64,000 nucleotides of DNA from DAINPP01 sp963667315 (GTDB taxonomy: Bacteria > Thermotogota > Thermotogae > MWEM01). The stretch is from contig OY763325.1 of NCBI GenBank assembly GCA_963667315.1, positions 1,674,001 to 1,738,000 on the forward strand, read 5' to 3'. The number at the start of each line of letters is the position of its first letter. The first letter of the stretch is position 1. The notes under the pieces were generated by a model, which saw only the letters and a list, made by a program, of their open reading frames with translations, ran no database searches and had not been told where the DNA came from. Shown here piece by piece: positions 16,926 through 26,583 of this stretch. The position numbers were made by a program, and so were the translations under genes.

Positions 16926-17846
16926 ATGCGTCCTTTTTTCTTATTTATCACCATCATCAGTATCACTTTCATAGTCATTTCATGTACGAACGCTTCGTAT
17001 ATTTGTTATTTCAAAGAAGACGGTCTCAGATCTGTCACCCTTAATGCCATCGCACAAGCCAGTCACTCGCTCGATATTTGCGTCTACGACATCTCCGATG
17101 CAGAAATTATCGAATTGCTCAACGTAAAAGCCTTGGAGGGTGTGACGGTACGTATCTGTACGGATGATTCCAATTCTCTTTTCTTAACGTCCTCAAGGGT
17201 CATTTATGATACAACAGGATTGATGCACAACAAGTATATGATCATCGACGGAAAAAGGCTCTGGTTCGGTTCAACGAATTTGACCCCCACAAGTCTTGAT
17301 GAACATGAAAACAACGTCATTTTAACCGATGACACGAACCTGATAGAACTTTTCACCAATCATTTCGAACAATGTTTTGAGGGGAGATTCAAGACACAAC
17401 GTACCCCTTCCGATTCACCCGTTGTCAAATTCTCACCCGAAGAAAATTGTTTCGATATGATACTGAAAGAGCTTTCTACGGCCAAAAGAAGTGTTAAAAT
17501 AGCCATGTTCGCATTCAGCGACAACAGGATAGCACATTATCTGAAAATCCTTTCATCAAAAGGGGTAAATATCAAAATAATAGCAGACCGAGAATGGAAT
17601 ATCAGCAGCATTTACAGTGATGTTGAGGAGATGTCACGCTATACAGATATGCGTTTTGACGGGTGTCAAGCGCTTCTGCATGAAAAGTTCGTCATCATAG
17701 ATGACAGATTGCTGTTGACGGGTTCCTATAATTATACGGCATCGGCACAGAGCAGGAATGACGAATTTCTGATAAAGACTTCGGATATCTACCTTCTCGA
17801 AAGATTCATCTCACATTTCGACAGATTATGGAGTGAAAGCCTTTAA
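16926..17846 (+). CDS. Phospholipase D-like lipoprotein
   Basis: 306 residues; the ATG at 16926 has only a weak ribosome site. The N terminus has a signal with lipobox-like VISC (Cys20), predicting a membrane-anchored extracytoplasmic protein. Two HKD motifs are complete: His101 in HNKYMIID...GSTN and His252 in HEKFVIID...GSYN, which together form one PLD active site. The family includes phospholipases, cardiolipin synthases and Nuc-type endonucleases. The size and lipoprotein form resemble Nuc-like members, but the substrate is unknown. It starts only 34 bases after tRNA-Arg, so it may be read from the tRNA promoter. Confidence 0.85.
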   Translation: MRPFFLFITIISITFIVISCTNASYICYFKEDGLRSVTLNAIAQASHSLDICVYDISDAEIIELLNVKALEGVTVRICTDDSNSLFLTSSRVIYDTTGLMHNKYMIIDGKRLWFGSTNLTPTSLDEHENNVILTDDTNLIELFTNHFEQCFEGRFKTQRTPSDSPVVKFSPEENCFDMILKELSTAKRSVKIAMFAFSDNRIAHYLKILSSKGVNIKIIADREWNISSIYSDVEEMSRYTDMRFDGCQALLHEKFVIIDDRLLLTGSYNYTASAQSRNDEFLIKTSDIYLLERFISHFDRLWSESL

Positions 17847-17848
17847 AA

Positions 17849-17877
17849 AAAGCCTCCGGAATAACATCGGAGGCTTT
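17849..17877 (-). terminator. Terminator of the chemoreceptor gene (minus strand)
   Basis: Perfect 10-bp stem AAAGCCTCCG / CGGAGGCTTT. Read on the minus strand it is followed by further T residues, so it mainly ends the chemoreceptor gene; it also lies just after the PLD stop codon. Confidence 0.85.
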
Positions 17878-17916
17878 GATCTCTATAATATTTTTAAACG
17901 CATCTGTTTATTCAAC

Positions 17917-20220
17917 CTATACCGTAAATTTATCGATCTCCTCATTCAATTCATCGGCGAGTCTTGCCAGATGTTCCGTTGAGTCATTCAGAACTTCAAC
18001 AGAATGCATCTGTTTTTCAACCTGATTTACCATCAATTCAACCTGAGAAGCGGCATGAACCATGGATTGTGCAGACTGATCCATAGCACCAGCGATCTCA
18101 TCAGCCGCTGCACTCTGCTCTTCAGCCGTATTACTGAGATTTTCAACCGACTCAAGAACAGCCATGAGATTGGCTGAAATCTGATTAAACTGTGCCATGG
18201 CTGACTGTGCCGTATCGTTCATATTATTCACAATATCCAGTGTTTTATCAGATGCGGTGTTAACGGACTGCACACCGTTCCCGATCTCTTTCAGCCTGTT
18301 GCCGATATCTTCCGTCGCTTTCTTACTTTCCTCAGCGAGCTTTCTGATTTCATCGGCAACTACGGCAAAACCTTTTCCGGCCTCTCCCGCTCTTGCAGCC
18401 TCTATTGCGGCATTTAAAGCCAGAAGATTGGTCTGTTCGGAAATACTTGAAATCGTTCCGACAATCTCTCCAACGTACTTTGCCTGCTCCTGAAGACTTT
18501 CAACATATTTTGAAGTCTCTGAAGCCTGAACTTCAGCCTCTTTCACAATTTCTGTAACCTTTGTCAGTTCCTGTTCCCCTGTTTTTGCCGACTCGGTTGT
18601 CTGAGACGTCTGTTCATAAAGCTCTCTTGAAATATCCGAAACATTCTTGGCGGAAGCGGCTACTTCTTCTATTCCCGAACTGACTTCTTCTATGGCTGCC
18701 GATGTATCCTGAACATTCTGATCGGTTCTATCCGATATCTGTTTCAGATCATCGGATGTCTGTCTCGATTCTTCCGAGATTGTTTCAAGTTCTGTCGTTG
18801 TTCCCTGAACACTCGCCATAGAGGCCTTTACATTTATCAAAGTTGATTTCATTGAATGGACAATTTCCTTCAATGCCTGTTCTGCCGTTCCCAGCTCATC
18901 GTTCTTAATCTTCTCAGCAAACTCAACGGACAGATCAAGCTCCTGAACTCTGTCTGTCTTGTCTGTCAATGATTTCATGGATTTTCTGATCGACCTTCTG
19001 ATAAAAATCACGATAACAACGCTTAACACGATTGAGATCAAAACAATATAGAGGAGATTCTGATTGTTCCCGGAAATGATCTTTATGCTTTTTGCACTGG
19101 CATCTTTCGCCTCAGAAATACTCACGTTAAAGCGGTCACCATTTTGCTGAATCAGGTTATCAAGTTTGATTTCAATATTGGCAATCGATTCATCCACCTC
19201 TACGTTGATAATCTCAAGCGCCATATCATCCGCAAAGGTCTTCGATAGTTCCGTATACATTATTTCATCGTTGATATAGTCGAGATCCTGTTGTATCCTT
19301 TTTTCTTCAATCAAATACTCATTCAGCAGCTTCATTTCTTCGATATAAAGGCTTACAGACTGTTTCATAAAGACGGCAACAACTGAATTTAAAAGACCAA
19401 AATCGTATTGAAGATCGACAAATTTTCCGATGTTTTCTTTAATCCGCACAGCTTCTTTAATATATTCATCGGCATCTTTGGGATCCATGATCAATTGTCT
19501 TGTGTTCAAGATCAAAGCCATAAAATTATTCAGATCAACCCCCATACCCAGGATCTCTTCTGTCCATAGCTCTTCTATCTCAAGTAACCTGAAATCTTCG
19601 AGATATGCGTCTTTTAACAAACGGGTTCTGATCTGATCGAATGTATCATCTACCGCTTCTTTCTTACCTCCGAATTCTTCATTCATCCCCATATAAACCT
19701 TTTGAAAGTCCTTTAATTTGAAGCTTGTCACTTTTAAGATATTCTCTTTATCCATTTTATTCAATTGCACTTTGTGATCAAGATCACTCAAATCATTCCT
19801 TAATTCAGCAAGGGTAATGGATGAATCTATCGCATCAATCTTGTTGATATAAACGGAATCAACCTGTCCTCTTATATTGTTAAAATCCTCGATGAGTAAT
19901 TCATAGACCCCAAGCTCTTTTGCCTTCGTTTCAATCTCGCTAAAGGATTCGTTAAATTGATTCATCAATGATTCTTCAGTTTCAATATCCTTTGCATACC
20001 CCAGCTTTAAAACAGTCAGAAGCATATCACCGATTTTATCGGAAAATCCCGATATCTCCTGAAAATCGCCAAACACTTTCTGAGATGTTACAAGTTTTTC
20101 CGAAATTGCATCTCCTTCAGCCGAGATCCCCCTCTCTGAAAGCATGGATAACGCAAATAAAGCAGCAAACAACACTATGACTATCGCAAAACTTATAATC
20201 ATCTTCTTGGATATAGTCAT
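17917..20220 (-). CDS. Methyl-accepting chemotaxis protein
   Basis: 767 residues, ATG after CAGGAGGGTGATTT. A first membrane helix (about 8-28) and a second (about 392-412) flank a large, mostly helical extracytoplasmic domain of about 360 residues. HAMP follows (about 413-465). The signalling hairpin tip ISEQTNLLALNAAIEAARAG lies near 600-620. The protein should signal to CheA/CheW, which are not in the window. The sensor domain resembles long helical-bundle sensors and is unlike the two receptors at 54-58.5 kb. Ligand unknown. Confidence 0.95.
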   Translation of the reverse strand: MTISKKMIISFAIVIVLFAALFALSMLSERGISAEGDAISEKLVTSQKVFGDFQEISGFSDKIGDMLLTVLKLGYAKDIETEESLMNQFNESFSEIETKAKELGVYELLIEDFNNIRGQVDSVYINKIDAIDSSITLAELRNDLSDLDHKVQLNKMDKENILKVTSFKLKDFQKVYMGMNEEFGGKKEAVDDTFDQIRTRLLKDAYLEDFRLLEIEELWTEEILGMGVDLNNFMALILNTRQLIMDPKDADEYIKEAVRIKENIGKFVDLQYDFGLLNSVVAVFMKQSVSLYIEEMKLLNEYLIEEKRIQQDLDYINDEIMYTELSKTFADDMALEIINVEVDESIANIEIKLDNLIQQNGDRFNVSISEAKDASAKSIKIISGNNQNLLYIVLISIVLSVVIVIFIRRSIRKSMKSLTDKTDRVQELDLSVEFAEKIKNDELGTAEQALKEIVHSMKSTLINVKASMASVQGTTTELETISEESRQTSDDLKQISDRTDQNVQDTSAAIEEVSSGIEEVAASAKNVSDISRELYEQTSQTTESAKTGEQELTKVTEIVKEAEVQASETSKYVESLQEQAKYVGEIVGTISSISEQTNLLALNAAIEAARAGEAGKGFAVVADEIRKLAEESKKATEDIGNRLKEIGNGVQSVNTASDKTLDIVNNMNDTAQSAMAQFNQISANLMAVLESVENLSNTAEEQSAAADEIAGAMDQSAQSMVHAASQVELMVNQVEKQMHSVEVLNDSTEHLARLADELNEEIDKFTV

Positions 20221-20410
20221 AAATCACCCTCCTGAGTAAATTCTTCTTTAACATTTCCAAACACTGATGATTATATCATCAATCCCTCTCTATAAAGTTA
20301 AAAACAAGAAAATAACTCATAAACATTATCATTTAAAAGGCGGATAAAAAGGGTATTTTTACAAAAGCTGTAAAATTTTAATCAAACAGAAGAAATAAAT
20401 TTCATTTGTA

Positions 20411-21370
20411 TTAACGTCTCCTGTCCTCGAAATAGCTGCTTCCAAGATGTTGCTTTGCAAGTTTTTTTAAAGCAGTACAGGCATCATTGACTTCTAAATA
20501 TCTTGTATATTTTGTTTTTTCCAGATTAACGCATGCAATACTGACCGAAACAAGCGGGAATTCCTGCTTTTCTCCTGCTCTATTCACGGAAATGATCTTC
20601 CCTTCACCGATATCTCTTTGAGAATAAAATTGTTTGATGTGTTTATCAAATAAATTCAGAAAGCGTTCAAGAAATTCAATATGTCCATCGGACGGTATGA
20701 TGGCAAAAAAATCATCCCCCCCAATATGCGCAAGAAATGAATCCTCCATATCCTCCATCTGTTGACTGAGCAATTCAGCTGTAAAAAGGATAATCTTATC
20801 TCCCATTGCAAATCCATATTTATCGTTATAAGCCTTGAAATTATCCAGATCGAGATACAGTACACAAACCGCTTCTTTATTCTTAAGCGCAGCATTCACC
20901 CTCAGCATGATCGCATTGTTACCGGGAAGACCCGTCAACGGATTCGATTCCAGGGCATATTTATAAAGCCTCTTCAATTCTGAAAGGGATGTGCTCAACC
21001 TCAGATGCGTGTTGACCCTCGCGAGAACGATTGACGGTACAAAAGGTTTCCGGATATAATCAACAGCACCTGCCGCCAACCCTTTTTCTTCATCTCCCAC
21101 TTGATTCATTGCCGAAATGAAGATCACAGGGATGTCCTTTACTCTTTCCATTCCTTTTAAGATTTTACAGACCTCAAACCCATCAATTTCGGGCATCATA
21201 ATATCCAGCAAAATAAGATCGGGAATCTTCCCCATCTCTATTATTTCAAGGGCTTTTCTCCCCGAATTTGCGGCAATAAGTGTATAATCTTCTCTTAATA
21301 ACCCGGAAAGCAATTTTAAATTTAACGGTTCATCATCTACGATCATGATTGTGTATTTTTTATCGTTCAT
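20411..21370 (-). CDS. Response regulator with GGDEF (diguanylate cyclase) domain
   Basis: 319 residues. The REC domain has the acidic pair Asp12/Asp13, phospho-acceptor Asp56 in LILLDIMMPEIDG and the conserved Lys in IRKPF. A GGDEF domain follows from about 145, with DLDNFKAYNDKYG as the metal/nucleotide region. The signature reads GGDDF (about 217-221) instead of GGDEF, and no RxxD inhibitory site precedes it. Activity as a cyclic-di-GMP synthase is therefore likely but not certain. It starts 3 bases after the hybrid kinase stop, so it is probably the kinase's output. Confidence 0.9.
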   Translation of the reverse strand: MNDKKYTIMIVDDEPLNLKLLSGLLREDYTLIAANSGRKALEIIEMGKIPDLILLDIMMPEIDGFEVCKILKGMERVKDIPVIFISAMNQVGDEEKGLAAGAVDYIRKPFVPSIVLARVNTHLRLSTSLSELKRLYKYALESNPLTGLPGNNAIMLRVNAALKNKEAVCVLYLDLDNFKAYNDKYGFAMGDKIILFTAELLSQQMEDMEDSFLAHIGGDDFFAIIPSDGHIEFLERFLNLFDKHIKQFYSQRDIGEGKIISVNRAGEKQEFPLVSVSIACVNLEKTKYTRYLEVNDACTALKKLAKQHLGSSYFEDRRR

Positions 21371-21373
21371 CCG

Positions 21374-24300
21374 TTATCCTTCCAACTCAATATTCTCCCT
21401 GAACGCATACGCTTTTAAAGATTCACGGGCAGTATCAAAATCAAATTTATCCAATTCCGCCGTTATTTTATCAAGCAACGGTTTATTCCCGTTGTGATGT
21501 GTTTTAAACTTCTCGATCAGGGATAAAGCATCCGGATTATAATTCAGAATTTCTTTATACAATGCCTTTAACAACGCCAGTTTCTCTCCGGTATTACCTT
21601 CTTCGGAATGTCCCCGATCATCTTTCTGTCTGGGAAGCATCACACTTTCAACCTCACGAAGCGATTTTTCAAACGACGCCAAACTCATCTGCAATTTGTT
21701 GAAAAGGATGCCGACGGCTTTAACTTCTTCAGTTTTTATTGCCTGTTCCAATTCGGAAGCCCTCTCTGCAACTTCCGTTATCGAGAGGTTCGACGCTGTT
21801 CCCTTGATAGAATGCGCCGCCATTCTTGCCGCTTTCATATCATTCTGCCTGATCGATTCGTTCAGTCTGTTCACAAACATATAGCTTTCTGATAGAAACT
21901 CTTTCAGGAATCGGACGTATACAGCCTTGTCCCCCATCACCCTCTGTAAACCGCTCTCAACATCTATCCCCTCAAATTTGACGGAGGATGAATCAGCTTT
22001 CACAAGTTCTTTCTGTCGTATCAACATTTTTCCATAATATTTTTTGAAAACATCGTACAGCCTGTTCCGATCAATCGGCTTCGTAACAACTTCATCCATT
22101 CCAGCTGCAAGACATTTCTCAAACTCGGATTGAATCACACCCGCTGTCAAGGCGATAATCGGTATATGAACACCATTGTTCTTTTCCGATTCCCTGATTA
22201 TTCGCGTTGCCTCTAATCCACCCATCACAGGCATCTGTACATCCATCAGAACGATATCCGGCTGATTTTGTTTATATTTCCTGACGGCTTCCTCCCCGTT
22301 TACCGCTTCAATCAATTTTGAATCAGGAATGATTTCACGTATAATCGTTTTTACCAACTGCATATTGATGTCAACATCTTCGGCAATCAGGAGGGTCATG
22401 TCATAATCAAGGACTTTTTGATTAACAGCCTGCCAGACTTCATCTTTCAGAATATCGAGATTTTCGGTATGCAGATTCTTCAAATAGTACAGCAGCTCTT
22501 CCGCCTTTACCGGTTTAATCAGATTAAATCTCACATCAAGGGATTTACACTTCTCATGCATCAAAACATCATCAGACGAACTGTGAAGCATGATGATCGG
22601 TTGCATCTCTTTCGGGAATTTTTCCCGAATCAATTTGATGGTATCAAAACCATCTATTTCCGGCATATGATAATCAACGATGATCACATCAAAGGGTTCT
22701 GATTGTTCAAGATAGGCAACGGCATCATACCCGTTACTAAACCCTTTATAGTCAATGCCCCAGTGTTTAAAATTATGTTCCAGGATAAGTCTGTTATTGA
22801 TGTTGTCATCAACAACCATAACCCGGTTAACGCTCTGAACAGCCGTATATTCCGTCATTTTCTCATCATAATATCTTGTATCGATAGAGAAATAGAAAGT
22901 CGTTCCAAGACCCGGTTTGCTTTTGAACCTGATCTGCCCTCCCATCTTCTCAACCAGAAGATTAGAGATTACCAATCCAAGACCCGTTCCACCAAACTTC
23001 CTTGTCGTTGATGTATCCGCCTGTGAAAACGCCTTAAACAATTTGCTTCTTTGTTCTTCTGAAATTCCAATCCCTGTATCTCTGACGTAGAAATGATATC
23101 GACCATTTTCCTCATCGAGTCTTTCAAATGTCATTTTCAATTCCACTTCACCCTTTTCGGTAAACTTCACCGCATTGCTCAGAAGATTGACAAGAACCTG
23201 CTTTACCCGAACCGTATCGATTTTGGCGAGTGGCGGGATACCCGGTTGAATGTTGAGCAACATCTCCAGCCCTTTCTGCGATGAGGGAAATTTAAGGATA
23301 TCAACGGCATTCCCGGCTATTTGCAGTATATTGGCCTTTATCACTTCCAGTTCGAGCTTTCCCGCTTCGATCTTTGAAAAATCAAGAATATCGTTGATAA
23401 TTCCAAGCAATGAATGTCCGGAAAGACTGATATTTTTTACATACTGCTGCTGTGTTGCATTCAGTGGCGTCGATTTCAAGAGATCTGTAAAACCGATAAC
23501 ACCGTTCAGCGGCGTCCTGATTTCGTGACTCATATTGGCAAGAAATTCAGATTTAGCCTTATTCGCTTTTGCCGCCTCTTCAGCAAGAAATTCAGAAACC
23601 CTGGCCGATTCTTTCAAGGTCTTGTTTTTCTGATACAATTCTTCAGTCCTTTGACGAATTTTCTCCTCAAGTTCACGGTTCATCTCTTTCATTCGACCGT
23701 AAAGATGACTGTTTTCCAAAGACATTCGATTAAAGGTTCCGGAGATTTCCTCTATTTCATTCTCCGTTGAGATATCCACCTGAATCCCCAAATTCCCCCT
23801 TTCAAATTCTTTCATACCATCTTCCAGATCAGCGAGGGGATTCGTTACCAGTTTATGCAATTTCCGATTGACGACCAGTATAAAGAGAACCAGTGCTATC
23901 AGGATCAGTGTCAGGTAGAGTCCCAAAGCAACGAGCATATTCTGCACCTGTTCCTGAACGGAATATTCAATCTTAAAATACCCCACATTATCCCCGGCAA
24001 CTTCAATACTGATGATATACTCAAACTTGGAATTAAACAATTCAAAAACAAATTCACGGTTATAATCCGAATGGTTAAAGTCCTCTCTGAGAATATCCAG
24101 CTGATAAGGAACTCTCGCTTCATCGGTTGAAACGATGAAAGACCCATCAGAAAAGAAAACATCTACGGTGTCCACCTCGTCATAATTGAGAAAATTATCA
24201 ACCATTTCTCCTACACCTTCCACGTTCTTCATAAAGATTTGAAACCCGATGGTACCGGATCTCATATTCATCAGTGTAAGTAAGAGTTTTTCCGATCTTG

Positions 24301-24457
24301 CAAGTGAATATTCAAATTTTTGATATTCCATGGGGATTATCAACCCCAAAGAGAGGACCAGAACAATGACAGACGTGACGATAAAACTGTTTCGTATCTG
24401 TCTGTTTAATTTATTTCTACCTTTTCTTGTGTGTTCATTCCTTTTAAATGCTTTCAT
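21374..24457 (-). CDS. BarA-like hybrid sensor histidine kinase
   Basis: 1027 residues. The ATG at 24457 is preferred over the upstream TTG because AAGGA lies seven bases before it. Domains: membrane helix (about 25-45), extracytoplasmic sensor (about 45-175), second helix (about 178-200), HAMP, coiled coil, HisKA with His311 in MSHEIRTPLNG, HATPase, REC1 (Asp595 in IIVDYHMP), REC2 (Asp739 in VLMDVQMP) and Hpt with His882 in AAHSIKGTASN. All phosphorelay residues are present. It lies between an orphan binding protein and a REC-GGDEF protein, which suggests one signalling pathway. Confidence 0.94.
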   Translation of the reverse strand: MKAFKRNEHTRKGRNKLNRQIRNSFIVTSVIVLVLSLGLIIPMEYQKFEYSLARSEKLLLTLMNMRSGTIGFQIFMKNVEGVGEMVDNFLNYDEVDTVDVFFSDGSFIVSTDEARVPYQLDILREDFNHSDYNREFVFELFNSKFEYIISIEVAGDNVGYFKIEYSVQEQVQNMLVALGLYLTLILIALVLFILVVNRKLHKLVTNPLADLEDGMKEFERGNLGIQVDISTENEIEEISGTFNRMSLENSHLYGRMKEMNRELEEKIRQRTEELYQKNKTLKESARVSEFLAEEAAKANKAKSEFLANMSHEIRTPLNGVIGFTDLLKSTPLNATQQQYVKNISLSGHSLLGIINDILDFSKIEAGKLELEVIKANILQIAGNAVDILKFPSSQKGLEMLLNIQPGIPPLAKIDTVRVKQVLVNLLSNAVKFTEKGEVELKMTFERLDEENGRYHFYVRDTGIGISEEQRSKLFKAFSQADTSTTRKFGGTGLGLVISNLLVEKMGGQIRFKSKPGLGTTFYFSIDTRYYDEKMTEYTAVQSVNRVMVVDDNINNRLILEHNFKHWGIDYKGFSNGYDAVAYLEQSEPFDVIIVDYHMPEIDGFDTIKLIREKFPKEMQPIIMLHSSSDDVLMHEKCKSLDVRFNLIKPVKAEELLYYLKNLHTENLDILKDEVWQAVNQKVLDYDMTLLIAEDVDINMQLVKTIIREIIPDSKLIEAVNGEEAVRKYKQNQPDIVLMDVQMPVMGGLEATRIIRESEKNNGVHIPIIALTAGVIQSEFEKCLAAGMDEVVTKPIDRNRLYDVFKKYYGKMLIRQKELVKADSSSVKFEGIDVESGLQRVMGDKAVYVRFLKEFLSESYMFVNRLNESIRQNDMKAARMAAHSIKGTASNLSITEVAERASELEQAIKTEEVKAVGILFNKLQMSLASFEKSLREVESVMLPRQKDDRGHSEEGNTGEKLALLKALYKEILNYNPDALSLIEKFKTHHNGNKPLLDKITAELDKFDFDTARESLKAYAFRENIELEG

Positions 24458-24486
24458 AAATTTTTCCTTCAACAATTAAATATTGA

Positions 24487-24527
24487 AAAATCAAAAAAAC
24501 GGATGCCATATCCGTTTTTTTGATTTT
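24487..24527 (-). terminator. Terminator between binding-protein and hybrid-kinase genes
   Basis: A perfect 18-bp stem with loop GCCAT; the inner part is CGGAT/ATCCG, flanked by A7/T7 and TC/GA. The T7 run lies within the stem. It should end or reduce transcripts from the binding-protein gene, giving more binding protein than kinase. Confidence 0.8.
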
Positions 24528-24544
24528 ATTTTCAGCAAGAAGCT

Positions 24545-25678
24545 TTACTCACTGACAACCGTTGTACTGTAAACAATATCATTGGCTTCATACTTCAGAA
24601 TAACAGCATCTTTATTATAGGGATCCCGCCCCCTTGAATAATCAATTGTACCGGTAACCCCTTTAAAACCTGTTATTTTATCCAATTCAGATTTGATAGC
24701 TGAAGGGTTAAAATTCCCCGCATTTTCAACCGCTTCTGCAAGCAGCATGAGGGCATCATAGGCCAAAGCGGCACTTGATGCGATCAATCCTTCCCCGTAA
24801 TGGGATTCATAACGTTCCACAAACGCTTTACTAAGCGATGAATCGACATCTTTATGCCAGTGATTGACGAAATAATTTCCTTCAGCTGCCTCTTCTCCGG
24901 CAACACCAAGCGCACCTTTTCCCCATCCGTCGCCACCGAGGAATATAGAATCAATTCCCATCATATGCGCCTGCTTCATGATCAGACCACTGTCACTGCC
25001 ATGACCGGGAACGAAAACAACATCAGGATTTGCAGCCTTAACCTGCGTCAGTATTTCGGTATAATTCACATCTTCCCCCGCATAAGTCTGCTGCAAGATG
25101 ACATTATCTGTTTTCGAAAACTCTTCAATAAAGTACCTTGAAATCCCAACGCTGTAAGGACTTGTGGTCTTGATCAGAACTGCCGCAGTTTTCGCATCAA
25201 GGGCTTCAATCGCAAATCTCGCCATCGCCGTCCCCTGAAAAGGATCAATAAAACAAGCTCTGTAAATATAGTCCCCAATCTGCGTTATCTCTTCTGCCGT
25301 TGAAATAGGTGAAATCATGATGATATCTTTTTCCTGGATCTTCGGTGCAATATATTTCGACAAGCCACTCGTATTCGCCCCTATGATGGCAAATAAGTTC
25401 TCGGGGGAAAACATCTTTGTTTCAAGTGTCTTTAACGTTTCAAGATCAAACGAATAGATCATACAATCCAGTATTTCAACCTCTTTGCCGAGAAGCCCCC
25501 CTCGTTCATTGATGGCCTCTGCTGCAAGCGTAACGCCCTTTAAATCCTCCGCTGAAACAAAATTCTCGACAGCTGTCCGCGATTGACCGTATACAACCGG
25601 GATCACCACCTTTTCCTGTGCAAAAAGCACGGTGACAAAAACCATGATAATGACAAACAACATCACTTTTTTATTCAT
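24545..25678 (-). CDS. LivK-like periplasmic amino-acid-type binding protein (orphan)
   Basis: 377 residues, ATG after AGGAGGGATGTACG. The signal peptide ends in LFAQ without a lipobox cysteine, as often seen in Thermotogota binding proteins. The mature part fits the type I periplasmic fold of Leu/Ile/Val-binding proteins (Peripla_BP_6): GVTLAAEAINERGGLLGKE near the N terminus, then AIIGANTSG, ISPISTAEE and YDALMLLAEAV. No permease or ATPase gene is near. Its neighbours are a hybrid kinase and a REC-GGDEF protein, so a sensory role is inferred. Confidence 0.88.
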   Translation of the reverse strand: MNKKVMLFVIIMVFVTVLFAQEKVVIPVVYGQSRTAVENFVSAEDLKGVTLAAEAINERGGLLGKEVEILDCMIYSFDLETLKTLETKMFSPENLFAIIGANTSGLSKYIAPKIQEKDIIMISPISTAEEITQIGDYIYRACFIDPFQGTAMARFAIEALDAKTAAVLIKTTSPYSVGISRYFIEEFSKTDNVILQQTYAGEDVNYTEILTQVKAANPDVVFVPGHGSDSGLIMKQAHMMGIDSIFLGGDGWGKGALGVAGEEAAEGNYFVNHWHKDVDSSLSKAFVERYESHYGEGLIASSAALAYDALMLLAEAVENAGNFNPSAIKSELDKITGFKGVTGTIDYSRGRDPYNKDAVILKYEANDIVYSTTVVSE

Positions 25679-25776
25679 CGTACATCCCTCCTGTCATCTG
25701 ATCGATTTGGTTTAATTTACAATTAAAAGATTAAAGCTTCTTTCAGAATATAGACATTCAGATATTCAGCGTTGTG

Positions 25777-26583
25777 TTAATGATTTTTCTCTATCTCTTC
25801 ACTGATACTCTTAGCCCTTTCAAACGTATCGTTGATCGCTTTCATGATCGTTCCTCTCAACCCTTCACGTTCCAGTGAATAGATTCCCTCGATGGTGGTT
25901 CCTGCCGGTGAAGTAACGAGATGTCTGAATTCACCGGGATGATTACCTTTCGCCTCCAACAATTCGGCAGAACCGATTAAAGTACCGATAACAAGCTCTC
26001 TTGATTGATCATATGACAATCCCATCTTCAATCCCACATCGATCATGGATTCAATCATTACGAAAACGAAAGCAGGACCACTACCACTCAAGGCGGTTAC
26101 TGCCGGAAAATGCCGCTCCTCTATCTCGATAACCTTTCCAAGATTTTCAAGGATACCGATTACCAGTTTCTTGAGATTCGTACTGAAAGATTGACTGAAG
26201 CATATTCCCATAACCCCTTTTCCGATAGCAGACGGTACATTCGGCATGATTCTGGCAATATGATCCGACGTTATTTCACTCATTATCTTTGAAATACTGA
26301 TTCCCGTAACGGAACTGATCACTGTCTTTTCTTCAAGATTGTATTGACTCAGTGTTTTCATCAATTTATTGATATCCTGCGGCTTTACGGCTATGATAAT
26401 AATCTGACAGCTCTGAACAAGCGTGTCGATGGAATCGACAATTTTACACCTCTCCTGTGCGTCAAAATGTCTGATCTTCTCTTTATGCTTATCAAAAAGA
26501 ATGAGATTGATCGTCTTTTCACCCGCAAGTCTTTCGGTAAAAATACTGCCAATATTTCCGACACCAATAATCCCAATATTCAT
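25777..26583 (-). CDS. proC: Pyrroline-5-carboxylate reductase
   Basis: 268 residues, ATG after GAGGAGCGTGTACA. It reduces 1-pyrroline-5-carboxylate to proline with NAD(P)H. The Rossmann motif is GVGNIGSIF (about 7-15). The family signature near the C terminus is TALSGSGPAF, followed by TSPAGTTIEGI. Length is normal. Its start overlaps the stop of the upstream hydrolase gene by 4 bases. The ornithine-cleavage genes lie just beyond, divergent, so proline and ornithine metabolism are close together. Confidence 0.95.
   Translation of the reverse strand: MNIGIIGVGNIGSIFTERLAGEKTINLILFDKHKEKIRHFDAQERCKIVDSIDTLVQSCQIIIIAVKPQDINKLMKTLSQYNLEEKTVISSVTGISISKIMSEITSDHIARIMPNVPSAIGKGVMGICFSQSFSTNLKKLVIGILENLGKVIEIEERHFPAVTALSGSGPAFVFVMIESMIDVGLKMGLSYDQSRELVIGTLIGSAELLEAKGNHPGEFRHLVTSPAGTTIEGIYSLEREGLRGTIMKAINDTFERAKSISEEIEKNH

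Noticed and set aside
20357..20375. TTTTACA/TGTAAAA inverted repeat as a terminator or operator
   Set aside because: It is short, AT-only apart from one pair per arm, and not placed at a recognisable promoter.
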